From Nanobdellota archaeon (GTDB taxonomy: Archaea > Nanobdellota > Nanobdellia > Parvarchaeales > Parvarchaeaceae), in the NCBI GenBank assembly GCA_021852265.1, contig JAJZNV010000017.1, positions 1 to 36,697 of the forward strand: DNA of 36,697 bases, written 5' to 3'. The position numbers were made by a program, and so were the translations under genes. Below, one piece after another: positions 23,286 through 31,785 of the stretch; within the stretch, counting starts at the first letter, position 1, and each line of letters opens with the position of its first letter. The notes below the pieces were generated by a model, which worked only from the letters and a program-made list of their open reading frames with translations, had not been told where the DNA came from and made no database searches.

Positions 23286-24317
23286 ATTTTTATATTCTTT
23301 CAGAAGATCTTTAAGAGGCATATCTGTTCGAAAGCCTTTGTCATCAAGTACTGTTCTGCAGCCTATCAGTCCACATTTTTTTTCCTTTTCCTTTAGGAAG
23401 GAGGCCATCTGATCCGTAGTGTAGTATCCTACCGAATCGGTTTCGTCTTTCATTACTTCAAGATATTCTTTTAACTGTCCATCGGAGATATCATACATTC
23501 TTTTAACCAGATTCCTGTCGAAAAGCTTTCCTAGCCACATAGGACCCACCTGTTTCATTGTCGCACCGCACACATCACATTTTACTGGGCACTCCGTTCC
23601 CCGGTTCATGCATTTAGTACACTGGTATATGGGACCTATTCTCCTGCTTATATCAGCAGCTGTTACTCTAAGATACACTCTTAGATAATGTTTTCGTACA
23701 TCAAAAAGCAACGGCTCTATGGATCTATCACTTAGATTAGCAATCTCTTCTGTACGTTTTATCAGAATACGAAGACCGATTTCATTGAAATACCTTGTCT
23801 TTAAAGAAACTGCACCGTACTTTAGCATACACGCTTTTTTGGCTTTCCCGTAAAGAGCGGCGCTGTCGGTTGCGGTTATCGCCAGTAAACCTCCGAACCT
23901 TACTTTTTGCAGCGCCTGAACCATATATTTCACTGGGGAACCAAAAGGATCAATGTCAACATAGTCATAGCCGTTTTGTAAATTATAGATATCCTGGGCA
24001 TTCATCGATAGAACGTCTATCCTGGCCTTAAGTTTCTTCTTATTAAGTGCTATGTTCTTGCGTATAATCGCTGAAGTCTTTATATCATTTACCGTGATTG
24101 AACTGAAATAATCTGTTTCTGCCGCAAGCCTCAAACTCCTTACCCCGCTGCCACCGAAAAGGTCTATCCCCTCCATCTTACGCTTCCCAATGACGTTTAT
24201 AAAAAGGATGTTAAGGTCTCTGTCAAATTTTCTGGATGGATTAAAGAATACCTTTGCGTCCCTCGTCTGTTTATTTTCTGCAAAGAAAGTTATGGCTCCC
24301 TCAGTAAACTTCTCCAT
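23277..24317 (-). CDS. trm1: tRNA (guanine26-N2)-dimethyltransferase Trm1
   Basis: This 346-residue protein makes m2,2-G26 in tRNA. The N-terminal EGAITFFAENKQTRDAKVFF block is typical, as are the SAM-binding GIDLFGGSGVRSLR (residues 50-63) and the catalytic YVDIDPFGSP. A C-terminal zinc-type CTKCMNRGTECPVKCDVCG follows. TFB is 10 nt upstream, so the two are likely cotranscribed. It is slightly shorter than common archaeal Trm1 proteins, but all core motifs are present. Confidence 0.95.
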   Translation of the reverse strand: MEKFTEGAITFFAENKQTRDAKVFFNPSRKFDRDLNILFINVIGKRKMEGIDLFGGSGVRSLRLAAETDYFSSITVNDIKTSAIIRKNIALNKKKLKARIDVLSMNAQDIYNLQNGYDYVDIDPFGSPVKYMVQALQKVRFGGLLAITATDSAALYGKAKKACMLKYGAVSLKTRYFNEIGLRILIKRTEEIANLSDRSIEPLLFDVRKHYLRVYLRVTAADISRRIGPIYQCTKCMNRGTECPVKCDVCGATMKQVGPMWLGKLFDRNLVKRMYDISDGQLKEYLEVMKDETDSVGYYTTDQMASFLKEKEKKCGLIGCRTVLDDKGFRTDMPLKDLLKEYKNLQ

Positions 24318-24327
24318 AAAGGAGCGT

Positions 24328-25251
24328 TTATTCTTCTATCTTGAACCGCTCTCTCAGATTCAAAGCGTGATACAATTCCTTGTATCTATTTCTTATTGTA
24401 ACTTCTGTTATGCCGGCTGCTTTGGCAGCATCACGCTGCGTCTTTTTCTCTTTGTTTATCAATGTCGCAACATAAAGCACGGCCGCAGCTATACCCATAG
24501 GACCCTTGCCGCTTGTCAGACCTTTCTCTTCCGCCTCTTTCAGTAATTTAACTGAATCTGCTACGGTCTTGTTAGACACTTTCAGCTCTGCTGCAAACTT
24601 GTATATATAGTCGTTAGGCGATGTTGGCAATATCTTGATACCTAGCTCTCTACAGAGCAAACGGTAGGCTTTTCCTACTTCTTTTCTTTCAACATTAAAT
24701 GTTTCTGATATTTCATCTAGAGTTATCGGTCTTTGATATTTTCTGGCGGCGGCGTACAGTGCACCGGCGATAACGCTCTCCATCGACCTTCCGCGGACCA
24801 AGCGCCTGCTTATGGCTTCCCTGTACATTTTTGCTGCTTCTTCTTGTATAACATTAGAAACGTGCAGTCTATTGCTTGCATGTCTAAGTTCCGTGAGTGC
24901 AAATTTTAGATTTCTTTCGAATGCAGTTGATATTCTAGGCTGCCACTTTCTCAATTTATAGAAGGTACGTCTATTCGAGTTCGACAATTTTATTGATTCG
25001 CTAGCTTTACCTATGACAGTGCTTGTGCCCTTATCATACTTTGCATAACTCAATGGAGAACCCATCCTCCCTTTCCCCTCGTCTCTTTCATCCTCAAATG
25101 AACGCCATTCCCTGCCATAGTCTATCATGTCACTTTCAAGAACGTAACCACATTTCTGGCATATTGATTCGCCACTTGCCTTATCGTAGACTACAGAATT
25201 GTTGCCACAGTTAGGGCATTTCGGGGTTGACTTGTTAGTTATTACCTTCAT
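24328..25251 (-). CDS. tfb: Transcription initiation factor B (TFB)
   Basis: This 307-residue general transcription factor binds TBP-TATA and recruits RNA polymerase. The zinc ribbon uses C12, C15, C31 and C34. A B-reader/linker with GREWRSFEDERDEGKGRMG follows. Two cyclin repeats run from about residue 110 to 300, including the helix-turn-helix near GITEVTIRNRYKEL that contacts the BRE. It is the first gene of a tfb-trm1 unit. The promoter is A/T-rich with several TATA candidates, so I do not assign one. Confidence 0.96.
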   Translation of the reverse strand: MKVITNKSTPKCPNCGNNSVVYDKASGESICQKCGYVLESDMIDYGREWRSFEDERDEGKGRMGSPLSYAKYDKGTSTVIGKASESIKLSNSNRRTFYKLRKWQPRISTAFERNLKFALTELRHASNRLHVSNVIQEEAAKMYREAISRRLVRGRSMESVIAGALYAAARKYQRPITLDEISETFNVERKEVGKAYRLLCRELGIKILPTSPNDYIYKFAAELKVSNKTVADSVKLLKEAEEKGLTSGKGPMGIAAAVLYVATLINKEKKTQRDAAKAAGITEVTIRNRYKELYHALNLRERFKIEE

Positions 25252-25339
25252 AGTAACATTTATATAGGGTATATGAATTGATTGAGTATTTAAAGCTTTC
25301 TATATTGGATATTTTACAATATTACTGTGCATGCTGACA

Positions 25340-25879
25340 CTAATACTTTAGTTCCGCCAATGCCTTCCACCAGCTCACTTTTTTCTCTATCCTTGCATCC
25401 AGAGTGTACGGATCTGTGCCATGGCTCGCGTTTAGCATCAGCAGGAACAGAAATGTCATTGCATACACTATTCCAGTACCTATATCGGTTGCGCCTGGTC
25501 CATAAGCGCCTCCGAAACCTTCTGGCACCGCCCAGATAAAAAGACTGAGTATGAAGCCCCCACTGTACGCTGTTTTCCTAAGGAAACCGGCAATAAGTGC
25601 GAATGCCAACGAGAGCTCTAGTGCGCCAACCAGATACGTCCAAAACACTGGGTTAGAGGCAGCCTGTGTGGTCCAGAATGAAAACCATGGCTGAAGCCAT
25701 GACGGCTGGCCTTGTGCAGCACCCGATATCATATCTGATAAAGAACCTGCGAGGTTATTCTGGAATTTTAGATATCCGTCGATTCCCCAGATTATCCCGA
25801 AGATTATCGCAAATACTCTGCTAAGCTTATAGCCGCTACGCACGAACCAATTGTCTATTTTTGAATGTAGTGACTTCAT
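25340..25879 (-). CDS. DoxX/DoxD-family membrane protein
   Basis: This 179-residue protein has four predicted TM helices. The first is RVFAIIFGIIWGIDGYLKF. The family-like loop GAYGPGATDIGTGIVYAMTF lies before the last. DoxX-type proteins include the small subunit of thiosulfate:quinone oxidoreductase and several redox-stress membrane proteins. No large-subunit partner is visible here. A single-gene unit in a membrane redox role is the most that can be said. Confidence 0.85.
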   Translation of the reverse strand: MKSLHSKIDNWFVRSGYKLSRVFAIIFGIIWGIDGYLKFQNNLAGSLSDMISGAAQGQPSWLQPWFSFWTTQAASNPVFWTYLVGALELSLAFALIAGFLRKTAYSGGFILSLFIWAVPEGFGGAYGPGATDIGTGIVYAMTFLFLLMLNASHGTDPYTLDARIEKKVSWWKALAELKY

Positions 25880-25951
25880 GTGTATCTATATTATTATTTA
25901 TTTTTATAGATAAAAATGTATACAATCACTTATCTCACCATTAAGAATGGC

Positions 25952-26677
25952 TCAAAATTCCGCTAAGGTATCTAAAACTGCTACTGCTACCTCATTCGCC
26001 AGTTTGTGCATCTCTTTTATAGAGAGAAAGGGGAGTTTTTCTATGCTATTATCGACTACCATTAATGCAGCGGCTGTCTTGAAATCCCTGACACTACCCA
26101 GCATAAAGAGTGTCGCACACTCCATCTCTACGCCCACGATTTTATCTTTTCTTTTGTTGACCTCTTCATTTTCTTTATAAAATGCGTCACTTGAGAAAAC
26201 CTGCCCAAAGAAATAGCGTTTTCCCTGTTTTTTCACAGTTTCTATAAGCTTTGATGTCAGCCCGACGTCCGGTTTGAATGGTTGGGTAGAATCGTTAACA
26301 TACGCGCCAATCGTTCCACCGGGACCAGAAATGGCAGACTCAGGTATTATTACGTCGCCATACACCTGACCAGGCATTGTGCCCCCGCATGTGCCAAGTC
26401 TTATAAAAACTTCTCCGCCCAATGCATGCAATTCCTCAACTGCTATAGCGATAGATGGACCTCCTATCCCATGTGAAGCCAGAGTAATCTTTTTTCCTTT
26501 ATACTCGCCGGAGTACACGAGGTACCTGTATTCATTAATTATTTTTGGATTCTTAAGGAGTTTCGATAGTTCTGCTATTCTACTCGGGTCTCCTGCGATG
26601 AGAACCCTTCCGTCAATATCGCCTTTTTTCAGCTGTATATGAATTGGAGTTATGTCTGACTGCATTAGATTATCCAT
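25952..26677 (-). CDS. Nucleoside phosphorylase (uridine/purine type)
   Basis: This 241-residue protein is a PNP/UDP-family hexameric nucleoside phosphorylase. It carries GRVLIAGDPSRIAELS (phosphate loop), HGIGGPSIAIAVEEL, RLGTCGGTMPG and the VGVEMECATLF segment, whose Glu-Met-Glu binds ribose. It cleaves nucleosides with phosphate in salvage. Uridine versus purine preference cannot be fixed from motifs alone. A TATA-like aattaatttatt (on the minus strand, about 26692-26703) precedes the ATG at typical spacing. Confidence 0.93.
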   Translation of the reverse strand: MDNLMQSDITPIHIQLKKGDIDGRVLIAGDPSRIAELSKLLKNPKIINEYRYLVYSGEYKGKKITLASHGIGGPSIAIAVEELHALGGEVFIRLGTCGGTMPGQVYGDVIIPESAISGPGGTIGAYVNDSTQPFKPDVGLTSKLIETVKKQGKRYFFGQVFSSDAFYKENEEVNKRKDKIVGVEMECATLFMLGSVRDFKTAAALMVVDNSIEKLPFLSIKEMHKLANEVAVAVLDTLAEF

Positions 26678-26718
26678 CCTGCCAAAGTATTAATAAATTA
26701 ATTGTGCGCACGGGAAGA

Positions 26719-26728
26719 GTTAAATCTG
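26719..26728 (+). promoter_or_regulatory. TATA-like box of pilin-like gene
   Basis: gttaaatctg is centred about 25 nt before ATG 26748. It supports this start over the in-frame ATG at 26730, which would add six residues before the basic signal region. Confidence 0.4.
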
Positions 26729-26747
26729 AATGCATAATAGTGATACT

Positions 26748-27434
26748 ATGGTGCTTTACAGAAAAGGACAATTTACGACGGAATATTTAATCGTAATCGG
26801 TATAGCGTTATCTGTCATAAGCATATTTATGATTTATGTTTTCTTCTATTATGCAGGATATTCTAGCACTGTAAATTCAAATCTTGCGGCTTCTGCAGCC
26901 GCATCACTGGTTGAGAATGCAAATTATGTTGCTTCAATAGGTTTAGGTTCTAAAATAACATTCCCTGTCAATTTTCCAAGTGTATCATTCCCAGAGTCTT
27001 ATTTCTGCGGCAATTATATTAAACTAGTCTCTGGTCAGTACAGCTCTATCCAGAAGTCAAGACTTAATCTGCAGGGCGTGTTGCCTATAACTCCCGGTGT
27101 TTATATGGTTTATGTGCGTTACAACAGCAGCGGTACAGTACAGATGGGTCTGGAGGGAGTAGTTTCTTATATAAATGCCTCTTATTCCCTGAACGTGAAT
27201 ACTCTATCTTACTCTTTGCGGTTTTATAATTCATCTTATAAATTAGATGGGGCAACCCCGTTTAACATCAGTGTATTTTCATCTTCTGGCAACATAATAA
27301 ATAGCACATCCGGAACTACGAGTGCGGGCAGTGTTTCTGGATCATTACTTTTAAATGGCATTTACTCCTCGCTTATAATAGATGTCCTCGCAAAAACTGG
27401 CAACGTTATTGCAGCATCCTGCCTGATTAGCTAA
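26748..27434 (+). CDS. Pilin-like protein, class III signal peptide
   Basis: The 228-residue protein starts MVLYRKGQFTTEYLIVIGIA. This gives R-K-G|QFTTEYL with Glu at +5, then a hydrophobic helix to about residue 35. The exodomain is Ser/Tyr-rich with sequons and two or so Cys. The glycosyltransferase and sugar nucleotidyltransferase genes follow in the same direction, so this pilin might be a substrate of that glycosylation module. Confidence 0.86.
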   Translation: MVLYRKGQFTTEYLIVIGIALSVISIFMIYVFFYYAGYSSTVNSNLAASAAASLVENANYVASIGLGSKITFPVNFPSVSFPESYFCGNYIKLVSGQYSSIQKSRLNLQGVLPITPGVYMVYVRYNSSGTVQMGLEGVVSYINASYSLNVNTLSYSLRFYNSSYKLDGATPFNISVFSSSGNIINSTSGTTSAGSVSGSLLLNGIYSSLIIDVLAKTGNVIAASCLIS

Positions 27435-27493
27435 TTATAAATATTGCTGACGAGAGAAGTAACTATACGGCAAAAAATATAAAAATAGCTCTG

Positions 27494-28624
27494 TTGGTTC
27501 CCTGGATTAAAAGCAAAGGGGGCGTTGAACGAGCAATTCTAAGATTATTAAATGACGATAAATGCTCAGTAGACGTCTATACTTTTGATTATGAAAAAGA
27601 TAAAACATTTGAGGAGTTCAAAAATTATAAGATACATCAAATCGGTTGGTTCAAAAATGGTACTTTCCTTACCAAAGGCTTAAAACTTTTCTTAAATACA
27701 ATTTTCTACAGAATCAAAGGCTTGTACAGATATGATATCTTCATGATATCAACTGCAGGAATAGCCGAATTTGCTGTGTTTAGGAACCCGCATAGGAACA
27801 CCGTTGCACTCACACACACTCCTCTTAGAGTGGCCCATAACATGTATGAGTACTACAAGAACCGATCCTTAAAGTATAGAGTCATATTGCCGCCTGCGGT
27901 TATGATCTACAGAGTTCTAGAGAAGCTGGCATGGAAGCATATAGATTACGCGATAGTTTTTAGCGAGGAGGTAAAAAACCGCCTAACGAAGTATGGAATA
28001 ATAGATTCCAGCAGAATCTTTAAAATCGGACCGCACGTCGATTATTCAAACATAAAGAGAAGCGGCCGAAGCGAAAAAATAATCTTCTATAGCGGACGAT
28101 TCATCTCATATAAAAGACAAGATTTGGCTGTTAGGGCATTTAAGCGTTCATCCCTTAAAAATAAAGGTTTCAAGTTGGTAATAGGGGGCTTTGTAGAAGA
28201 TCGTGAGTATTTTGACAAAGTAAAAAGACTGGCAGAGGGAGATGACAGTATCATCATCAAACAAAATCTATCTGAATCTGAATTAAAGGGACTTTATTCA
28301 AAGTGTTATGCTACTCTCTTCCTCGCAATAAATGAAGATACGGGATTGGTTCCATTGGAGTCCTTGGCGTATGGAAAACCCGTAATATCTGTGAATGAGG
28401 GCGGTCCAAAAGAATTTATAAAAAACGGTGTGAATGGACTTCTTGTTGCTGCAACCGAAACCGGTGTCACTAATGCGCTTGATAAAATCGCTAAAGAAAG
28501 TTTATATGCTAGGTTAAGAAAGGGGGCTATAATGTCTCCACAATACAATGAGGAAACGATGTTATCCAAGTTCAATGCCGCCGTAAAAAGCATATTGTCC
28601 TGGGAAAATCGAAAACTTAAATAA
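27494..28624 (+). CDS. GT4-like glycosyltransferase, start uncertain
   Basis: About 376 residues belong to the GT-B glycosyltransferase family. An N-terminal WIKSKGGVERA loop binds the donor side. The C-terminal lobe has FYSGRFISYKRQDLAVRAF and the E-x7-E-type INEDTGLVPLESLAYGKPVI, then GGPKEFI. These use activated nucleotide- or lipid-linked sugars, usually for surface glycans or N-glycan assembly. The only canonical in-frame start is TTG 27494. The first beta-strand (KIALLV) begins upstream, where an ATA at 27479 gives M-K-I-A-L-L-V, the usual family start. The true start may be non-canonical, or there is a sequence error. Confidence 0.88.
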   Translation: MVPWIKSKGGVERAILRLLNDDKCSVDVYTFDYEKDKTFEEFKNYKIHQIGWFKNGTFLTKGLKLFLNTIFYRIKGLYRYDIFMISTAGIAEFAVFRNPHRNTVALTHTPLRVAHNMYEYYKNRSLKYRVILPPAVMIYRVLEKLAWKHIDYAIVFSEEVKNRLTKYGIIDSSRIFKIGPHVDYSNIKRSGRSEKIIFYSGRFISYKRQDLAVRAFKRSSLKNKGFKLVIGGFVEDREYFDKVKRLAEGDDSIIIKQNLSESELKGLYSKCYATLFLAINEDTGLVPLESLAYGKPVISVNEGGPKEFIKNGVNGLLVAATETGVTNALDKIAKESLYARLRKGAIMSPQYNEETMLSKFNAAVKSILSWENRKLK

Positions 28625-28625
28625 T
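28616..28625 (+). promoter_or_regulatory. TATA-like box of RHH-nucleotidyltransferase gene
   Basis: cttaaataat is centred about 26 nt before ATG 28646 and overlaps the stop codon of the glycosyltransferase gene. It suggests an independent leaderless transcript starting inside the palindrome. Confidence 0.5.
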
Positions 28626-28634
28626 AACGCATAA

Positions 28635-28649
28635 TCATACTTAGTATGA
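28635..28649. promoter_or_regulatory. 15-bp palindrome over start codon, putative RHH operator
   Basis: TCATACT-T-AGTATGA is a perfect inverted repeat with 7-bp arms and a 1-nt centre. It contains the ATG at 28646 and covers the expected start of transcription. The gene it overlaps encodes an N-terminal ribbon-helix-helix domain, so negative autoregulation is the natural hypothesis. Confidence 0.55.
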
Positions 28650-29470
28650 AGTCCAGAGTCACCATAACTCTTGCGCCAAAACTGCTCGGTGAAGTGGACA
28701 AGTTGATAGACGGGGAAGAGATAACCAATCGTTCAAATGCAATCGAGAAGATACTAAAAGAATATTTCAGACCGTCCGCAGCGAAAATGGCTTTCATCCT
28801 CGCAGGGGGAAAGGGTGTAAGACTGAGACCTTTAACGTATGAACTTCCAAAACCGATGGTGACTATAAAAGGCAAACCCATACTAGGATACATAATAGAC
28901 CGGTTAAAGGAGTCCGAAATAACCGATATAATAATCTCGATAGGCTATCTCGGAAACAGAGTTAAGGAATACTTTGGAGATGGCTCTAAATTTGGAGTCA
29001 ACATAACATATTTAGAAGAGAAGACCGCTCTCGGAACGAGCGGTGCGCTCAAACAGGCACAGCACCTCATTAGGGATGATATAGTGGTTATAAACGGGGA
29101 TCAGTTATTTGATTTTGATATATCCAAGATATATAACTTTCATAAGAGACAGAAAGCGCTTGCGACAATGGCAGTAACCGCCTGGGAGGATGTTTCACAA
29201 TTTGGTGCAGTTGAGATGGATGGAAATGAGATAGTAAATTTCATTGAAAAACCAAAGACCGATCAAAAAACCCATCTAATAAATGCAGGGATATACGTTT
29301 TTAATCCGCTTGTCCTATCCTTGTTACCAAACGGACCATCCGCCCTTCCAGACTTTCTCGCAAAGCTGACTCAGCGAAGAAAACTAAACGGCTTTATATA
29401 CTCAGGAAAGTGGCTGCCCTGTGACAATTTGCAGTTATATGAAAGGGCCCTAAAAGAATGGAACCAATGA
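28646..29470 (+). CDS. Ribbon-helix-helix / sugar nucleotidyltransferase fusion
   Basis: This 274-residue protein has two parts. Residues 1-44 (MKSRVTITLAPKLLGEVDKL to KILKEYF) form an RHH DNA-binding domain of the CopG/NikR-like type, with alternating residues in RVTITL as the DNA-binding strand. Residues 47-274 form a nucleotidyltransferase. It has the LAGGKGVRLRPLT signature (52-64), the KP pair in ELPKPM, VVINGDQLFDFD for metal, and the FIEKPK motif. The enzyme class makes NDP-sugars such as GDP-mannose or dTDP-/UDP-glucose. A metabolic enzyme fused to a DNA-binding domain suggests a gene-regulating biosynthetic enzyme. It follows the glycosyltransferase by 21 nt. Confidence 0.88.
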   Translation: MKSRVTITLAPKLLGEVDKLIDGEEITNRSNAIEKILKEYFRPSAAKMAFILAGGKGVRLRPLTYELPKPMVTIKGKPILGYIIDRLKESEITDIIISIGYLGNRVKEYFGDGSKFGVNITYLEEKTALGTSGALKQAQHLIRDDIVVINGDQLFDFDISKIYNFHKRQKALATMAVTAWEDVSQFGAVEMDGNEIVNFIEKPKTDQKTHLINAGIYVFNPLVLSLLPNGPSALPDFLAKLTQRRKLNGFIYSGKWLPCDNLQLYERALKEWNQ

Positions 29471-29477
29471 AGAAAGT

Positions 29478-31193
29478 TTAAAGTTTCTTTATCTTTTGTA
29501 TTTCATTGAACACTTCTGTATAGTCAGAAGATAACATTCCTGATATGTCAGTAAACTTTATGACATCCTGTATCTCCATATCAGTATAAAACACATCTTT
29601 GTCCTTCACGTTCCTGCCGTACACGGCATTGTCAATACTGATTGCTACCTTCGTGCCCTTTGTCGCACGTTCTAGTTTATTTTTTTCATCTTGTATTTCC
29701 AATATGCGACCGATACTCTCTCCTTTTTTATTGATTACGGGATAATTTGGTCGTATCTCGCCTCCCAATACCTCAACTCCGAATACGCACGGTCCAGAGC
29801 GTCGGAATATTCTCCCTTCTAGAAACTCGATTTTTCCCGGGAGTCTCACTCCTGCGGTTTTTACTTCCAAACGCTGTTTGTTAAGGTCCCTTATAAATTC
29901 CGCGTATCTTTCGAAAAGCTCGTATATCGACTTGGTGTTTATTATAGTTACGCCCTCAGACCGTGACAGAACCTCCGTCTGTTTTTGCAGATTGACATTA
30001 AAGCACAGGATTATCCCATTATTGAGCTTGGCTGTCATTATATCACCCTTAGTAGGTTCACCAAGTTTTGTTTTTCCGATCTCTACCCCATTCGACAGGC
30101 CTATTTTTTTAATTGCATCTATGCTGCCTAGAGAATCTGCGCATACAACTATTCCCTTTGCGAAGTCGTCATTATATCCTGTATTTGATTTATTTATTTC
30201 GGAGATTATTCCCTGCTTTTCCTCACTGGACTTAAACACTGCTATAGATGTCCCTATCAGCGCCTCGGAATCCTGCAGCACGATCCTTATCGGCGCCGCT
30301 GCTTTAACCTCCTTTACGCTCTCATACTTCCCAAAGTTCTCACGGCTTTCCTCAAGGGGAATCAGTTTCATTATTGCCTTTATTTTGCTCTCTTTTGCGC
30401 CGTCTTTAGTCTGCATTAGGATTCTGTCTCCGACTTTTATTTCACCAGAATAAACTATAGCATCGTAAACTTTGCCCATCCCTTTTAGAGATTTTTCTTC
30501 GATTATCGCCGCCTGATTTCCAGTTTCTTTTTCTAAAGAGATGTACCGTTGACTTAATCCTATTATCATAACTATGAGATCCTTGACCCCTACATTGTTC
30601 ACCGCCGAAAGCGGGACTATTGAAACTTCTTTTGTGAAGTCTTTCACTCTATCATACCTCTCCGCCTGAAATCCGTAATTCGAAAGCTCTGAAACTAGAC
30701 CATAAACCTTCTGGTCCAGATTCTCCTGATAGATCTTGCCTTCCTGCCCGACAAAATCAAGAAAAGAAAGATTTTTGAGTTCTCTGCAACCCTGAACCCT
30801 ATCTATTTTTGTAAAGGCGATTATGAAAGGAGTCTTGTATGATTTAAGGATCTCTATAGATTCTATAGTTTGTTTCTGTATCCCCTCTGTTACATCGACT
30901 GTAAGTATCGCCAGGTCTGCGATGGAGGCGCCTCTCTCTCTGAGGGTCACGAAAGCTTCATGACCTGGTGAATCTATGAATATTATACTTGGCGTCTTTA
31001 TTTCTACCCTGAATTTCTCCAGAAGATCAGAAGCTATCTCATTTATTCGTTCCGTCGGTACTTCTGTAGAGCCTATATTCTGTGTTAGCCCCCCCGTTTC
31101 GCGGTACGCAAAAAATGTGTCTCTTATCGCATCCATTATGCTAGTTTTTCCGGCGTCCACATGCCCTAAAAAAGCGCAGATTGGGGATCTCAT
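29478..31193 (-). CDS. infB: Translation initiation factor aIF5B
   Basis: This 571-residue GTPase promotes subunit joining and initiator tRNA placement. G1 is GHVDAGKTS (10-18), G3 is DSPGHEAF, and G4 is TKID. The domain II segment EEKSLKGMGKVYDAIVYSG and the later IFRRSGPCVFGVEVLGG block match aIF5B/IF2. An in-frame start at 31328 would add 45 residues unlike the family and would run over the promoter and start of the divergent peroxiredoxin gene. MRSPICAFLGHVDAGKT at 31193 is the standard archaeal start. No intein is present. Confidence 0.95.
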   Translation of the reverse strand: MRSPICAFLGHVDAGKTSIMDAIRDTFFAYRETGGLTQNIGSTEVPTERINEIASDLLEKFRVEIKTPSIIFIDSPGHEAFVTLRERGASIADLAILTVDVTEGIQKQTIESIEILKSYKTPFIIAFTKIDRVQGCRELKNLSFLDFVGQEGKIYQENLDQKVYGLVSELSNYGFQAERYDRVKDFTKEVSIVPLSAVNNVGVKDLIVMIIGLSQRYISLEKETGNQAAIIEEKSLKGMGKVYDAIVYSGEIKVGDRILMQTKDGAKESKIKAIMKLIPLEESRENFGKYESVKEVKAAAPIRIVLQDSEALIGTSIAVFKSSEEKQGIISEINKSNTGYNDDFAKGIVVCADSLGSIDAIKKIGLSNGVEIGKTKLGEPTKGDIMTAKLNNGIILCFNVNLQKQTEVLSRSEGVTIINTKSIYELFERYAEFIRDLNKQRLEVKTAGVRLPGKIEFLEGRIFRRSGPCVFGVEVLGGEIRPNYPVINKKGESIGRILEIQDEKNKLERATKGTKVAISIDNAVYGRNVKDKDVFYTDMEIQDVIKFTDISGMLSSDYTEVFNEIQKIKKL

Positions 31194-31267
31194 ACAATTT
31201 AAAACCTCTCGGATATACCTAGATATGACGAGCCCTGTGCTATTATAAGTTTTTATTTTATGGGAGC

Positions 31268-31274
31268 TAAGGAG
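31268..31274 (+). promoter_or_regulatory. Shine-Dalgarno of peroxiredoxin gene
   Basis: taaggag lies 4 nt before ATG 31279, in a short G-rich run (gggagctaaggag). It indicates a leadered mRNA. Confidence 0.5.
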
Positions 31275-31278
31275 CAAT

Positions 31279-31785
31279 ATGGTCAGCATAGGTGATAGAG
31301 CCCCAGAATTCTCCGGCAGCGCAGTCACCCATAATGGCGTAAAAGACCTTAAGCTAGCAGACTTCTCCGGGAAATGGAAGATCCTACTCTTCTACGTTGC
31401 GGATTTCTCACCAGTATGTCCAACGGAAGTAGCTGCACTGAATAAGGAGCATGAAAAATTCTCTTTAAATGGAATAGAACTTATCGGAATAAGCACCGAT
31501 TCTTTAGACCGCCATAAGAGATTGATAAAGGAAACTCTGGGAGGAATGCTTCAATTTCCTCTTTTTGCAGATACGGATGGCATTATAGGGAGGAGTTATG
31601 GTGTATTTAATCTAAATAATAGATTAGAACGACGTGCAACTATAATCCTAACGCCTAGTGACGAAATAAGTTATTTTTGTGTTTCCGATAATAAAATTGG
31701 AAGGAGCACAAAAGAGTTATTCAGAGTTTCTATGGCCCTTAAAAGTGGAGACGCATGCGCGGTGAATTGGGAACCAAAAACTTAG
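31279..31785 (+). CDS. Peroxiredoxin (AhpC/TSA, 2-Cys type)
   Basis: This 168-residue protein reduces peroxides by a cysteine thiol. The active-site loop ADFSPVCPTE places the peroxidatic Cys at residue 47, with Pro and Thr in the conserved PxxxT/SxxC-like context. A C-terminal Cys160 in GDACAVNWEP corresponds to the resolving Cys of the VCPANW motif; the Pro after it is replaced by Val. An extra Cys at about residue 134 (SYFCVSD) is unusual. It ends one base before the stop of the convergent ndk gene. Confidence 0.93.
   Translation: MVSIGDRAPEFSGSAVTHNGVKDLKLADFSGKWKILLFYVADFSPVCPTEVAALNKEHEKFSLNGIELIGISTDSLDRHKRLIKETLGGMLQFPLFADTDGIIGRSYGVFNLNNRLERRATIILTPSDEISYFCVSDNKIGRSTKELFRVSMALKSGDACAVNWEPKT

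Noticed and set aside
31194-31328. N-terminal extension of aIF5B
   Set aside because: The extra 45 residues do not look like the family and overlap the leader and start of the divergent peroxiredoxin gene.
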